Source of the DNA: an uncultured Collinsella sp.
Lineage (GTDB): Bacteria; Actinomycetota; Coriobacteriia; Coriobacteriales; Coriobacteriaceae
Assembly: GCA_900549085.1 (NCBI GenBank)
Contig: URMO01000100.1
Location: 1-5,708, forward strand
DNA: 5,708 bases
Reading direction: 5' to 3'
Below are positions 1 to 5,180 of the stretch, in pieces. Each line of letters begins with the position of its first letter. Positions within the stretch are counted from its first letter, which is position 1. Position numbers and translations under genes: made by a program. Below the pieces are notes generated by a model that searched no databases, was not told the origin of the DNA, and was given only the letters and a program-made list of their open reading frames with translations.

Positions 1-153
1 AATTTCCTTTACCTGGTTAACAATTCGTACTGTTGTCGTTTCACTTGCCGGGTCAAGAATTTTCGTCGATGAAACCCGGTACGGATTCATCCAGGCATGA
101 ATTTTTAATTTGTGTGAATGTGCAAGAGAAACCAATATTTTCAAAGGGTCATA
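1..153 (-). CDS. Glycosyl-hydrolase-like protein fragment (GHL10/DUF187 type), internal piece
   Basis: Reading the minus strand from about 153 gives GYDPLKILVSLAH, then HKLKIHAWMNPYRV, then an open frame to the window edge. The pattern G-[YW]-D-P-L, followed by AH and about ten residues later H-A-W-x-N-P-Y-R-V, is the hallmark of the GHL10/DUF187 family. These are TIM-barrel glycosidase-like proteins, often exported and linked to cell-wall or polysaccharide breakdown. Only about 50 residues are present. The N-terminal part is missing because the sequence changes to GC-rich DNA near 150-160, and the C-terminal part lies outside the window. The piece after NPYRV does not match the pattern I expect as closely, so family assignment is good but not certain. 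The AT-rich codons (AAA, ATA, TTA, ATT) differ from the neighbour at 154-444, so this piece probably comes from another genome. Confidence 0.6.
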
Positions 154-165
154 CCCCTCTCCGGC
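145..165. other. Left composition and coding junction
   Basis: Here the minus-strand reading frame passes without a stop from a GC-rich acidic protein (ending around RTMYVAGEG) into an AT-rich glycosyl-hydrolase-like segment (starting around GYDPLK). Codon choice changes abruptly within a few codons, from GCC/GAG/GTC to AAA/ATA/TTG. The exact breakpoint cannot be fixed to one base, because a few bases around TATGACCC could belong to either side. No target-site duplication, inverted terminal repeat or integrase is visible. I read it as an assembly or recombination junction that happens to be in frame. Confidence 0.65.
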
Positions 166-444
166 GACGTACATGGTCCGCCCACTCTCGCAGTCGATGC
201 TTTCCACGTCGCCGCGCCCGATGCGGACGGCGGCCCATCCGCCCTCATCCCCCACCAGGGCATCGGCCTCGCCGCACGCCTCCGAGACGAGACGCTCGAG
301 CCCGGGCGACCCTTCCGGCGCGACACCCACCTCATACGCCCCTCCCTCGAGGTCCGTCTCGTACTCAACGACGACCGTCAGCTCGTTTCCCTCGCCCGGA
401 ACCTCGTCCGAGCAACCTACGGCGCTGCACTCGAACATCCCCAT
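154..444 (-). CDS. Unrecognised acidic protein, 3' end lost at junction
   Basis: An ATG at 444 (a second in-frame ATG is at 438) opens a frame of about 97 codons before the composition switch. It starts MGMFECSAVGCSDEVPG and is rich in Glu, Gly, Val and Asp, with three Cys near the start or middle (including C-x5-C at residues 6-11). No transmembrane segment, signal peptide or known motif is visible. The start is well supported: AGGAGGAGG at 452-460 lies 7 bases upstream. The ATG is 4 bases after the stop of the DUF2958 gene, so the two are probably co-transcribed and translationally coupled. The reading frame continues past 154 into foreign-looking sequence, so any annotated product longer than this is likely a chimeric fusion. 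Real gene: likely. Function: unknown. Confidence 0.6.
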
Positions 445-448
445 GGAG

Positions 449-748
449 TTACCTCCTCCTGACGGCGCTGAGCGGCTTCGGGGAGAAGTGCTCGTCGCGC
501 TCGACAACGGCGAAACCCATCGAACGATTCAGCTCGGCCATCTCCTTGAGACTGAAATAACCCAGCTCGTCGTCGTAGCCCTCGACGAGGCCGAACGCCT
601 CGTCCGTCCCATCGAACTCGAGCAGCCACCAGTCCCATCCGTTCACGCACGAGAAGTAGTGGACGTATACCGTGGGGTCTTCCGCGCCGTCTTGCTCATA
701 GAGCCTCGGCAGCCTCTCCGCAATCTCCCTCGTCATCAGCTCCTGCAT
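449..748 (-). CDS. DUF2958 domain protein
   Basis: A complete 99-residue protein. Family hallmarks are clear: TREIAERLPRLYEQ near the N-terminus, then VYVHYFSCVNGWDWWLLEFDG around residues 25-45, and FGLVEG followed by DELGYFSLKEMAEL around residues 51-70. DUF2958 proteins are about 100 residues, so this one is full length. Their function is not established; they are often found on plasmids, conjugative elements and other accessory DNA. The frame is open upstream to 856, but ATG 748 is chosen because GGAGG at 754-758 lies 5 bases before it and because similarity to the family starts there; ATG 736 is an alternative. It ends RRR-stop, and the coding sequence for these arginines forms the ribosome binding site of the next gene. 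Codon use matches the Res gene, so it belongs to the GC-rich block. Confidence 0.85.
   Translation of the reverse strand: MQELMTREIAERLPRLYEQDGAEDPTVYVHYFSCVNGWDWWLLEFDGTDEAFGLVEGYDDELGYFSLKEMAELNRSMGFAVVERDEHFSPKPLSAVRRR
452..460 (-). promoter_or_regulatory. Ribosome binding site embedded in the preceding gene's C-terminal codons
   Basis: The minus strand reads AGGAGGAGG immediately followed by the TAA stop of the DUF2958 gene, then CTCC and the ATG at 444. The near-perfect Shine-Dalgarno sequence doubles as three arginine codons (Arg-Arg-Arg) ending the upstream protein. This arrangement favours coupled translation of the two genes and fixes the start of the downstream one. Confidence 0.75.
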
Positions 749-797
749 GTCTTCCTCCGTTTCCGGGCACGCTGCCCTGAACATCTCGCCCTTGCGG

Positions 798-839
798 GCA
801 AAGCCGAATGGCGACGCCGCGCGTCGTCGTCGGCTTTGC
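798..839. repeat. Perfect-stem hairpin upstream of the DUF2958 gene
   Basis: GCAAAGCCGA (798-807) and TCGGCTTTGC (830-839) are exact inverted complements, and inside them CGACG (812-816) can pair with CGTCG (822-826). Together they make a long stable stem-loop. No T-run follows on either strand, so it is not a classic intrinsic terminator. It lies 50 bases upstream of the DUF2958 start, inside or just before the likely leader. It could be a terminator of lost upstream transcription, an RNA-stability element or a leader structure. Confidence 0.5.
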
Positions 840-854
840 TCCCTGCAAAGCTGC

Positions 855-962
855 ACCGGAGCGAAGACGGGTCAAGGGAGTCCATGACGACCTCCACCAA
901 CCGGAGCGAAGCGGAGGTTTGTGCGGGGTCTCATGGGCCCCTTGACGCGGCGTAGCGGAGGT
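855..962. repeat. Cluster of short direct repeats spaced 44-45 bases
   Basis: ACCGGAGCGAAG occurs exactly at 855-866 and again at 900-911. The second copy runs into GCGAAGCGGAGGT (906-918), which recurs with one mismatch as GCGTAGCGGAGGT at 950-962. The starts are 45 and 44 bases apart. The intervening sequences are not alike, so this is not a CRISPR array. It may be a decayed tandem duplication or a chance result of GC-rich composition. Confidence 0.4.
871..946. repeat. Imperfect long inverted repeat
   Basis: GTCAAGGGAGTCCATGA (871-887) is nearly complementary to TCATGGGCCCCTTGAC (931-946), with mismatches in the middle of the arms. Inside the loop, ACCTCC (890-895) can pair with GGAGGT (913-918). 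The whole could fold into an extended stem-loop. Its role is unknown. Confidence 0.4.
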
Positions 963-1041
963 GCCACCCGCGCAACGGATACGAGGTCATGACCGGCGAA
1001 TGCCACCGAAACGCTTGAAATCATTGGTCAAGACTGAAGAG

Positions 1042-1071
1042 AGGCGGCCGCCCACTAACGGACGGCCGCCT
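1042..1071 (-). terminator. Likely terminator hairpin after res
   Basis: AGGCGGCCG (1042-1050) and CGGCCGCCT (1063-1071) form a perfect 9-bp GC-rich stem, extendable by two pairs past a mismatch, with a small loop around ACTAAC. It lies about 67 bases downstream of the res stop codon. On the minus strand the stem is followed by CTCTTCAGTCTT, only moderately T-rich, so termination efficiency is uncertain. No gene on the plus strand would use it. Confidence 0.5.
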
Positions 1072-1138
1072 TAGCGTGCCTTACTATTTCGCTTCTGGTA
1101 TATGGTGCGAGACACCTGCCGGGCAAATCCCAACGCTC

Positions 1139-4048
1139 CTAGTGATAATCGTTTGCGAAGGAACCGTAGAAGAGCGCCTTACAGTCGACGTCGCTGTAGG
1201 CCATGACGGCATCTTGAACGTCGGTGCGTAGCAGGTTGAGCACCTTGTACACGCCCTCGCCCATATCCCCGACGAAGAGCACCTGTTTGAACACGTCGGG
1301 ATAATCGCGCAGATAGGTCACATAGCCCCTAAGCTTTGCCAGCGTGTCGCCGAGGAACTCGCCGTGCGGATCGACGATCGACGGTCTGATCGTTCCGTCG
1401 CCGTCCTTCACGAAGAAGAGGAAGTCTGGATGCAGGGCCTTGCGTCCCACCGAAGACATGTACGGAATCGAAAACGCCTTAGCAGACATGCTGCCCGACG
1501 GATTGCGATAGAAGGCAACCGTGCGATTCTTTGCCAATTCGTTCCTAACGATATAGTCTTCCGCCGGGTTCAGGTCGAGCGGGCAGAGGCCGTCCTCTTT
1601 CTGCACGATATGGCACGGATATTTAGCGAAGTCGTCCGACGTGCTGGTAGACGTGGGCCACTCTATCTTTGTGAGGCGCTTGCCCTCGGTTTCACGGGCC
1701 AGCTCGTCGTAGCGCTGCTTTGCCGCGTCGTTAAGGTAGTCATAATCACCAGATCCATCGACCTTATCGAAGTATTCCTTTCGGCATTGAGCCGCCCAGC
1801 CCTCGAGCGCATCAACGATGGCCTGTGTGCGCACCGCTGCGGCAAGGCGTAGGTCGCACTCGGGCCGCCCAAGCTCCTTGAAGTTGGCGCGACGATACTC
1901 ATTCGCAAACTCCTTAGTGAAATGCATGTCGGCGTCGCGGGCGGCCTTTCTGAGGCCCTCGGCGTCCGTGCGGGCCTCCTCCTGCTCCTGGTCCTCGGTC
2001 TCGTTGAGCTTGTCGAGCGTAATCTTGACGGTCTCGGCAACCTCTACGTCGTGTTTGGTTTCGCGGTACTCGTCCTCGTTAGCAACGATGTATCCCTTGA
2101 GCTTCTGGACGAACTGTTTTTTCACGTCGGCCGCGGCATTGACATCGAGGCCAGTCTCGACAAGCAGAGTCGCCGTCTTAACCAGGCTCTGGAATTCGTT
2201 CCTGGCCTTCTTTGGAATGCGCTGCACGGGGATGGAATCGAAGGCTGTGCGGATGCCCTGCCACTCCTGGTGCGTGAAAGACTGCTCGCGCTTGGTGGGC
2301 GGCTTGGGCTTTGCCATGGGCACGGGTTTTACGACCGAGACGGGCTGGGTCGGCTCGATCTGTGCGGAACTTGGCTCAGGTGTCGCAGGTTGCTGCGGGG
2401 CAGGCGCTGCAACGTAGTTGCCCGTTGCGGGCTGAGGCGCCAGCTCCGCTTCTGGCGCCGGGACGTCGACGGGCCTGACCGCCGAGGCAAGCGAGGGCTG
2501 CGTTCCCTGCATGTCCAACGGTTCCTGAATCGCGATGCCGGCAAGCGGCGCCTGGTAGCCGGGTTGTGCCTGCCGCGCCGCCTCGATGGCTTTCTCGTTC
2601 TCCTCGTACGCCTTGAGCTCCTGTTGGTAGTCGGCTTCGGACTTGGGCGCAGCCGCCGTGATAGTCACGGGGTTGAGAACGATGTTCTGCTTGCCGATGG
2701 AGCTCTCGCCCATGTCGTCCTTGCGGCCCATGAGGTAGTCGACCACGTCCTGAGTGCTCTCGGGATTGAACTGGGGCAGGTAGCAGGCGACGGTGTTCAA
2801 AAGATCATCGGATTCGATGCGCCGCGCAAGTGGAGTGCGTACCATACGTCCCACGAGCTGTGCGATATAGGTCGAGTCCGAACGCCTGCGCTGCGAGAAG
2901 ATGACCTCCGCTCGCGGGCAGTCCCATCCGTTGGAGACAGCCTCCTTGGCGAAGAGCACGCGAATGCGCGAGGTGTCCTGAACGAACTCGGGTTCGACAT
3001 AGGGAATGAGGTATTTTCCCGCCGCGATGTCCTTATGCTCGCCGAAGACGTTGGCGAACGACATCGCCTCGGAAAGGCCGGGGACCAGGCCCGTGATCTG
3101 GTCGCACATCTCAGCCAGGGCCGAGTTGCTCACGTTGTCCGCCGCTTGGATGAGCAGCAGCGGGTTGACGGGACTCTCGCCCTCACGGGCACAGTACTCG
3201 CCCCATTCGCGGCAAGTCAGGGCATAGCGCTCGCACGCCATAGTGAGGTACTGGTGCTCGACCGGGTCGTCCTTCTCTGGCACGCGCAACTCGATGATGT
3301 CCTTGAGCAGACCTGACTCCTGGACCTCGCGAGGGGTCACAGCGACCTTTGGCATACGCACGCGATCGGCGCGCTGGTCCATGGCCGCCTCGAACCTCTG
3401 CGGCGTGGCAGAGACCCCGACGACGATGGGCATCGCCGCACGGCCGTCGAGCCCATCAATGAGGCTGGCGTAGATCGTCGCGGTGCCGCGCTCGCTCGAG
3501 GCATTGGCCCCCAGACCGCGATGGGCCTCGTCTATGAACAGATAGAGGTTACGCTCCGGGTCCCTGATGGTGCGGTCAAGGATGTCCCAGAACACGCGGC
3601 CGGAGTTGGCCTCACTACCCCTGGTGAGCAGGCCGTTCTTACTGAGTAGGTCCTTGCTGAGGAAATAGACGTGGCGCGGCTCGAGAATGTCGTGCGCGGC
3701 TCCGAAGTCGTTGGTAATTGTGACCAGGTGGCGCCTGTCAAGGATGCTGTCTGCTAGCTTGTCCGCCACGTTTGAGAAACGCACGCTCGTCTGCTCGTTC
3801 AGGCTCGGGGAATCCGAGAGCCAAAGAACGACGGCATTCTCGTCGGACATGAGGCTCAGATCGTCGTCTCCGAAGAAGAGCGCTTCGATCGTCGCTGCGC
3901 ACATGACCGTTTTGCCCGACCCCGTGGGAGATGCGAGGCATACCGAGGACAGCTCGCCGTCCTGCTCGTAGCGTCGGCGCATCGACTGCAACTTGTTCGC
4001 CAGGGTCGCGACCGCACCGGCTTGGAAATCCTTAAGTTCGACTCTCAT
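1139..4048 (-). CDS. res: Type III restriction enzyme Res subunit (SF2 helicase-nuclease)
   Basis: A complete 969-residue protein, a usual length for type III Res. It is the ATP-dependent subunit that works with Mod to cleave unmethylated DNA. SF2 motifs in order: Walker A PTGSGKT (residues 41-47), DEAH (173-176), SATP (213-216), a motif V-like AVSNGWDCPRA (370-380) and motif VI QLVGRMVRTP (397-406). A Pro/Ala/Gln-rich linker (about 495-588) follows, then a charged helical region (about 590-790). The C-terminal nuclease-like domain has HPDFLFFV (873-880) and IVDPHG (891-896). The lysine of the usual D/E-x-K is a histidine here, while D-P-x-G is kept. ATG 4048 is chosen because the family begins at MRVELKDFQ. 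GGTGAGG (4054-4060) precedes it, and the longer open frame to 4186 would overlap mod by about 135 bases. It starts 2 bases after the mod stop, so it is clearly an operon partner. Confidence 0.93.
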   Translation of the reverse strand: MRVELKDFQAGAVATLANKLQSMRRRYEQDGELSSVCLASPTGSGKTVMCAATIEALFFGDDDLSLMSDENAVVLWLSDSPSLNEQTSVRFSNVADKLADSILDRRHLVTITNDFGAAHDILEPRHVYFLSKDLLSKNGLLTRGSEANSGRVFWDILDRTIRDPERNLYLFIDEAHRGLGANASSERGTATIYASLIDGLDGRAAMPIVVGVSATPQRFEAAMDQRADRVRMPKVAVTPREVQESGLLKDIIELRVPEKDDPVEHQYLTMACERYALTCREWGEYCAREGESPVNPLLLIQAADNVSNSALAEMCDQITGLVPGLSEAMSFANVFGEHKDIAAGKYLIPYVEPEFVQDTSRIRVLFAKEAVSNGWDCPRAEVIFSQRRRSDSTYIAQLVGRMVRTPLARRIESDDLLNTVACYLPQFNPESTQDVVDYLMGRKDDMGESSIGKQNIVLNPVTITAAAPKSEADYQQELKAYEENEKAIEAARQAQPGYQAPLAGIAIQEPLDMQGTQPSLASAVRPVDVPAPEAELAPQPATGNYVAAPAPQQPATPEPSSAQIEPTQPVSVVKPVPMAKPKPPTKREQSFTHQEWQGIRTAFDSIPVQRIPKKARNEFQSLVKTATLLVETGLDVNAAADVKKQFVQKLKGYIVANEDEYRETKHDVEVAETVKITLDKLNETEDQEQEEARTDAEGLRKAARDADMHFTKEFANEYRRANFKELGRPECDLRLAAAVRTQAIVDALEGWAAQCRKEYFDKVDGSGDYDYLNDAAKQRYDELARETEGKRLTKIEWPTSTSTSDDFAKYPCHIVQKEDGLCPLDLNPAEDYIVRNELAKNRTVAFYRNPSGSMSAKAFSIPYMSSVGRKALHPDFLFFVKDGDGTIRPSIVDPHGEFLGDTLAKLRGYVTYLRDYPDVFKQVLFVGDMGEGVYKVLNLLRTDVQDAVMAYSDVDCKALFYGSFANDYH
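2285..2566 (-). other. Pro/Ala/Gln-rich linker inside Res
   Basis: Residues about 495-588 of Res are dominated by Pro, Ala, Gln, Glu and Val, with runs such as PAPEAELAPQPATG and PVSVVKPVPMAKPKPPTK. They contain no hydrophobic core and are probably disordered. The segment separates the helicase core from the helical and nuclease parts and likely gives them freedom to move. The reading frame and codon use are continuous with the rest of res, so it is not a frameshift artefact. Confidence 0.75.
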
Positions 4049-4050
4049 GT

Positions 4051-5160
4051 TTACCTCACCGCATCCTCGGCGGCAATCTTGAACGATTGCAGGTAGTTCT
4101 CGTACAGGCGGACGACGTCGAGCCCAGGCAGTTGTGCCTTGACGGAGGCGTATCGAGCCGCGTCGTCCGTGATCACATAGGCGCACCCTATGCTGGCATT
4201 CTGCTTGACGGCGTCTATGAAAGCGCCGACCGAAGCAAAGTCGAAAAGGACGGCGTAGGCGTCGGCCATGGCAAAGCCCGGCTGCTCGTGCTTGATGATG
4301 CTGCCACGCGAACCAGCGCGCAGCCAGAGCAGGGGCGCAATCTCCTCGAAGGCCACGCCCAGCTCGACGGCGTCTGGGTCTTCGTAGGTGAGGTCAAAGA
4401 AGACGGCATTTTCCTCGAAGCCGTCGGCCATGGGGAACTCGTCGGTGAACTTGTAGTCACCCTTGATGGAATCGCCCTCGGGCGTCTTGCCCGTGATGGC
4501 CGCCGTGACGCGAGGTTTGGTAACGTACTGGCAGATGCCCAGTGCCTCCCATTCGGGGTCGCCCTGACGAAGACCGCGCTTGGTGAGCTTTTTGGATTCG
4601 TCCTCGGAGACCTCGTTATTCGTTATGCTGATGGAGCGCCTGCGCCCGCCGTCCTGATGGTTCAAGCGCATGACGGCATGTGCCGTGGTGCCCGATCCTG
4701 AGAAGAAATCGACTACAAGGGCGTCGGGCTTGTCGGCAACAACGGAAGCGATTGAGAGCTCGGTCGCATAAAGGGACTTTGGAAATGTGAAGCGCCTATC
4801 GCCGATGAACTTTTTGATATATCGGCTCCCGTATTCACCGGCAGAGAACTGCGTGCCACTCCAAACAGTTGTTGGAATGGCAGAGCGCTCTCCCTGCTCT
4901 TCGAGAAGCAAGGACCCATCCTCAGCCTTGCCGATGAGTTTAATTTCTCCATTCTTGAGACGCTCCTCTTGGGAATCTCCTAGGTAAAGGAGGGAGTACC
5001 GATCACTCTTTTTGTTGTACTCACCTACTTTTGCGCACCCGCGATCAAGCTTGGCCTGTAGAGCATTCTGGGAGATCCTCCAAGTCGCCTCTCGGCCATC
5101 GGTCCTAATAGGCCAAACTGCCCTGAGACCCGTTTTTGTCGGTATCTTGCAAAGGTCAAG
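4051..5160 (-). CDS. mod: Type III DNA methyltransferase Mod subunit, N-terminal part missing
   Basis: About 370 C-terminal residues of an N6-adenine methyltransferase of the beta class. Visible landmarks are VWPIRTDG near the beginning of the piece, TTVWSGTQFSAGEYG, FTFPKSLYATE, then the SAM-binding motif I DFFSGSGTT (4684-4710). After that come SITNNEVSEDESKKL and GICQYVTKPRVTAAITG, typical of type III Mod C-terminal halves. The catalytic DPPY (motif IV), which lies before motif I in this class, is absent, as is roughly the first half of a normal 600-700-residue Mod. The reading frame stays open past 5160, but there the DNA becomes that of hisG/hisZ read in another frame, so the break is an abrupt junction rather than a start. 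The TTG at 4911 is not the true start, since clear Mod-like coding continues upstream of it. The stop (TAA, 4051-4053) lies 2 bases before res. Not functional as shown. Confidence 0.88.
   Translation of the reverse strand, partial: LDLCKIPTKTGLRAVWPIRTDGREATWRISQNALQAKLDRGCAKVGEYNKKSDRYSLLYLGDSQEERLKNGEIKLIGKAEDGSLLLEEQGERSAIPTTVWSGTQFSAGEYGSRYIKKFIGDRRFTFPKSLYATELSIASVVADKPDALVVDFFSGSGTTAHAVMRLNHQDGGRRRSISITNNEVSEDESKKLTKRGLRQGDPEWEALGICQYVTKPRVTAAITGKTPEGDSIKGDYKFTDEFPMADGFEENAVFFDLTYEDPDAVELGVAFEEIAPLLWLRAGSRGSIIKHEQPGFAMADAYAVLFDFASVGAFIDAVKQNASIGCAYVITDDAARYASVKAQLPGLDVVRLYENYLQSFKIAAEDAVR
4054..4060 (-). promoter_or_regulatory. Ribosome binding site of res inside the end of mod
   Basis: GGTGAGG overlaps the last codons of mod, directly before its TAA stop, and sits 5 bases before the res ATG at 4048. 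This decides the res start over the longer open frame and indicates translational coupling of mod and res. Confidence 0.7.
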
Positions 5161-5177
5161 TATCTCATATCTTCCAT
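5148..5177. other. Right composition and coding junction
   Basis: Minus-strand sequence changes here from a clear AT-rich hisZ-hisG boundary to GC-rich mod. Up to TTTGCA (5148-5153) the hisG frame reads MEDMRYLTFA, as expected. The next codons (RYRQKRV) no longer fit HisG, while the mod frame, shifted by one base, reads meaningful Mod sequence (CKIPTKTGLRAVWPIR). Part of the interval, around GAGATACTTGACCTTTGCA, could belong to either parent. Such a short shared stretch is what would join two genomes in a k-mer assembly. No insertion-sequence ends or att-like duplications are seen. Confidence 0.75.
5148..5177 (-). CDS. hisG: ATP phosphoribosyltransferase catalytic subunit, first ~10 codons only
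   Basis: Directly after the hisZ stop, ATG 5177 opens MEDMRYLTFA, which matches the start of short-form HisG proteins (typically MRYLTFA followed by L-x-K-G-R-L). HisG catalyses the first step of histidine biosynthesis and needs HisZ as partner in its short form, so the adjacency is expected. GGAGG (5186-5190, within the end of hisZ) lies 8 bases upstream; ATG 5168 is an alternative start. After ten codons the sequence is no longer HisG. The frame continues by chance through the mod DNA to a stop at 5025-5027, giving a meaningless 50-codon chimera. Confidence 0.65.
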
Positions 5178-5180
5178 TTT

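Larger units (their letters stand above)
749..1138. other. Gene-poor spacer between res and the DUF2958 gene
   Basis: About 390 bases with no convincing gene on either strand. It contains a strong hairpin near the DUF2958 side (798-839), short spaced direct repeats (855-962), a larger imperfect inverted repeat (871-946) and a terminator-like hairpin (1042-1071). The DUF2958 gene should have its own promoter here if the hairpin at 1042-1071 terminates. I looked for -35/-10 pairs on the minus strand and found TTGACC-like boxes but no well-spaced TATAAT, so I do not call a promoter. Confidence 0.6.

Noticed and set aside
749..856. N-terminal extension of the DUF2958 protein to 856
   Set aside because: The extra 36 residues are Arg-rich, overlap the hairpin and have no family similarity. 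GGAGG directly before ATG 748 supports the shorter form.
110..955. 281-codon plus-strand frame across the left part of the window
   Set aside because: It is antisense to the DUF2958 gene and its neighbour, crosses the left junction and the structured spacer, has a low-complexity Ser/Arg/Pro translation and lacks a good ribosome binding site.
855..962. CRISPR array
   Set aside because: The repeats are only 12-13 bases, imperfect and three in number. They also overlap an inverted repeat, and there are no cas genes.
1922..3316. 464-codon open frame on the plus strand
   Set aside because: It lies entirely antisense to res, which carries all SF2 helicase motifs. Its translation is Leu/Arg/Gly-rich with no recognisable domain, as expected of a GC-rich shadow frame.
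4049..4186. N-terminal extension of Res by 46 residues
   Set aside because: It would overlap mod in another frame and is Arg/Gly-rich with no family similarity. The ATG at 4048 has a ribosome binding site and matches the family start.
4051..4911. Mod as a complete 286-residue protein starting at TTG 4911
   Set aside because: Mod-like coding continues upstream in the same frame to about 5150. The TTG is internal and the protein would lack the catalytic DPPY motif.
145..5177. Transposon or integrative element with defined ends
   Set aside because: No terminal inverted repeats, target duplications, transposase, integrase or tRNA are visible. The outer flanks would not rejoin into one gene.
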